Of a DNA stretch of 8,761 nucleotides, positions 7,600 to 8,761 are shown piece by piece. Both the position numbers and the translations under genes were made by a program. The notes under the pieces were generated by a model. The model was not told where the DNA came from. It saw only the letters and a program-made list of their open reading frames with translations, and did not search any database. Origin of the DNA: CAIZGX01 sp044374295 (GTDB taxonomy: Bacteria > Bacteroidota > Bacteroidia > Flavobacteriales_D > Sanyastnellaceae); the NCBI GenBank assembly GCA_044374295.1, contig JBILOU010000076.1, forward strand, positions 1 through 8,761. The letters run 5' to 3'. Each line of letters opens with the position of its first letter. Position 1 is the first letter of the stretch.

Positions 7600-8138
7600 T
7601 TACTTTCTATTTTGAAAAATGAAAAATGCACATGTCCGTAACTGCGTGCTTGCCAAAAATACGGACTGTCTTCGAATTTTATGTCTTTCCCGTGCTCAAT
7701 AATCAACAACTGAAGTTGATCACTTTTCTTCTCGAAAATCAATGCAGGCAATTCCTTCAGCCAAGGCAAATCGTAAGGCGGATCAGCAAATACAACTTGA
7801 GGTAAGTCGGTTTGTCTACCTAAAAAAGTTCGCACATCTGCTGTGAAAATGTCCATGGTGTCCGCTTCGAAATCGTGTTTCACTTGCTGCAAATGTTTGG
7901 AATGTTTTGCGCTGCTTTCTACCGCAATGACGCGCTGAACCCCGCGCGAAGCGGCTTCCAGACTAATAGCCCCGGTTCCTGCAAAGAGATCCCACATCAA
8001 GGGAACTTCATCCCATTCCACCAAATGTTGCAACACATTGAACAGCGCTTCCTTCGCGAAATCGGTCGTGGGTCTTCCGGTGAAAGACTTATCCACCTTA
8101 ATGGTTCGACCTTTCCATTCGCCGCCAATTATGCGCAT
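7596..8138 (-). CDS. rsmD: 16S rRNA (guanine-966-N2)-methyltransferase
   Basis: It methylates N2 of G966 in 16S rRNA of the small ribosomal subunit, using S-adenosylmethionine. The 180 residues match the family length. MRIIGGEWKGR at the start and RPTTDFAKEALFNVL (22-36) are the family's RNA-side motifs; DLFAGTGAISLEAASRG (50-66) is the SAM-binding glycine loop; AVESS (72-76) is the acidic end of the next strand; DPPY (119-122) is the N-methyltransferase catalytic motif; IIEHGKD (146-152) follows as expected. The ATG at 8138-8136 begins the conserved MRIIGG motif exactly and lies inside the 3' end of the DUF3822 gene (10-base overlap). No Shine-Dalgarno is seen, so initiation probably depends on coupling. 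The TGA overlaps the coaD ATG. Confidence 0.97.
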   Translation of the reverse strand: MRIIGGEWKGRTIKVDKSFTGRPTTDFAKEALFNVLQHLVEWDEVPLMWDLFAGTGAISLEAASRGVQRVIAVESSAKHSKHLQQVKHDFEADTMDIFTADVRTFLGRQTDLPQVVFADPPYDLPWLKELPALIFEKKSDQLQLLIIEHGKDIKFEDSPYFWQARSYGHVHFSFFKIESK

Positions 8139-8761
8139 AGTAAATGTAATTTCCAGAGGTCGTTCAACGAATTCGCTTGCATGTTTTCAGAGAACTGAAC
8201 CTGACGGACATAAGATTCAAAGATGTTTGTGTAGTTCGAATCGAAATGCGTTCCCTGCACAAACACCGGCAAAGAAGCCAGGTCAATTCCATATTGAATA
8301 CATCCGTTAGCCAAGAAGTACAAAATGTCCTCAGCCGTATTCCCGGCGTATTCATTCAACAATACCAAGGCGTTGTTTTTTTCGACACACAAATAATGTT
8401 TTTCCTTTCCCACCCAAAGGGTAGCCTTCGATTGCACCAAACTCGCATGTGCGCGCTGGCCGGGAAGCAGGAGAGTAGGCAAAGCCAGAATTTCAACGCC
8501 AGCAATGAATCGTTCCAAATTCACAACCGAAGAGTGTGTTGCGAAAACCACAATCACATCTTGCTGCTCGTTGAAACGATAAGCCAAAAATTCGCTCGGA
8601 GAAATTTGAGGAAGGTAATCTTCCAAAGCACTTTCTTCGAACATTGCTTTTGGAATTAAGTTGAATGCCAAGGGCTCTACAGAAAGAATAGTCTTCTTGA
8701 AAACCGCGCTGGGCCAGTGTTTTTGAATCCAAGCAACCGATTCAGCAAAAGGAATACTTTC
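8129..8761 (-). CDS. DUF3822 family protein (N-terminal part outside window)
   Basis: Read on the minus strand, the frame is open from the window end at 8761 to the TAA at 8131-8129, giving 210 codons. The TTG at 8671 is an internal Leu codon, since the 30 codons before it translate sensibly (for example AWIQKHWP and FKKTILSVEP) without a stop. Family members run to about 260-280 residues, so roughly the first 50-70 are missing. I recognise DUF3822 from the pattern of the C-terminal half: an EYAGNTAEDILYFL segment, a GID turn, then FVQGTHFDSNYTNIFESY and a final VQF strand, together with its place before rsmD. The family has no known function; I recall a link to an actin-like/RNase H-type fold, but that is memory, not seen here. 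The gene overlaps rsmD by 10 bases in another frame. Confidence 0.75.
   Translation of the reverse strand, partial: ESIPFAESVAWIQKHWPSAVFKKTILSVEPLAFNLIPKAMFEESALEDYLPQISPSEFLAYRFNEQQDVIVVFATHSSVVNLERFIAGVEILALPTLLLPGQRAHASLVQSKATLWVGKEKHYLCVEKNNALVLLNEYAGNTAEDILYFLANGCIQYGIDLASLPVFVQGTHFDSNYTNIFESYVRQVQFSENMQANSLNDLWKLHLLCA

Noticed and set aside
7875..8659. Plus-strand open frames of 90-160 codons opposite rsmD and DUF3822
   Set aside because: They are antisense to well-supported genes, with translations that resemble no family and no ribosome-binding context.
8671..8671. TTG at 8671 as the start of the DUF3822 gene
   Set aside because: The frame continues without a stop to the window edge with sensible residues, and a 180-residue product would be far shorter than the family.
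1..8761. Frequent TTCGAA and GCGAAG motifs across the window
   Set aside because: They occur in coding frames as common codon pairs, with no regular spacing or flanking similarity, so they do not form a repeat family.
1..8761. Search for an undescribed multi-gene system, mobile element, CRISPR array, toxin-antitoxin pair, riboswitch or RNA gene
   Set aside because: The genes are mainly housekeeping or common Bacteroidota families, the gaps are short (165, 11 and 66 bases), and nothing in them suggests such elements. The MazG-type protein is the enzyme, not part of a MazEF pair.

Overview
This window looks like ordinary chromosome from a member of the Bacteroidota, most likely the Flavobacteriales. 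Evidence for this is: an outer-membrane barrel protein of the Bacteroidota type; a 653-residue GyrB without the long insert of enterobacteria; a promoter of the Bacteroidota form (TTTG, 20 bases, TAACTTTG); a DUF3822 gene, a family I know only from this phylum; and mostly A-rich leaders in place of Shine-Dalgarno sites. Base composition is moderate and even, and I see no insertion sequence, phage gene, integrase, CRISPR array, tRNA or rRNA.

Layout. Bases 1-1695 (+) hold the 3' part of an outer-membrane beta-barrel protein gene, closed by a strong UUCG-capped terminator. Bases 1696-1860 are a 165-base gap holding that terminator and, overlapping its T-run, a predicted promoter for gyrB (1861-3822, +). 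GyrB converges on a six-gene run on the minus strand, with 11 bases between the two stop codons. Read in its own direction, that run is: a DUF3822 gene (cut by the window end at 8761), rsmD, coaD, an exported thioredoxin-like protein without catalytic cysteines, a FucP/GluP-type sugar transporter, and a small MazG-type nucleotide pyrophosphohydrolase.

How the genes relate. The first four minus-strand genes overlap one another (10 bases, ATGA, ATGA), so they are almost certainly one translationally coupled unit joining 16S rRNA methylation and coenzyme A synthesis with two less understood proteins. A 66-base gap then leads to the transporter and mazG, themselves coupled through TGATG. The sugar transporter feeds central metabolism and MazG cleans the nucleotide pool. 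GyrB supplies the ATPase subunit of DNA gyrase, and its partner GyrA is outside the window.

I did not find an undescribed multi-gene system. The observations most worth a second look are the cysteine-less thioredoxin-fold protein, the DUF3822 gene locked to rsmD, the terminator/promoter overlap before gyrB, and a well-formed Shine-Dalgarno site inside the transporter gene that appears to drive mazG.
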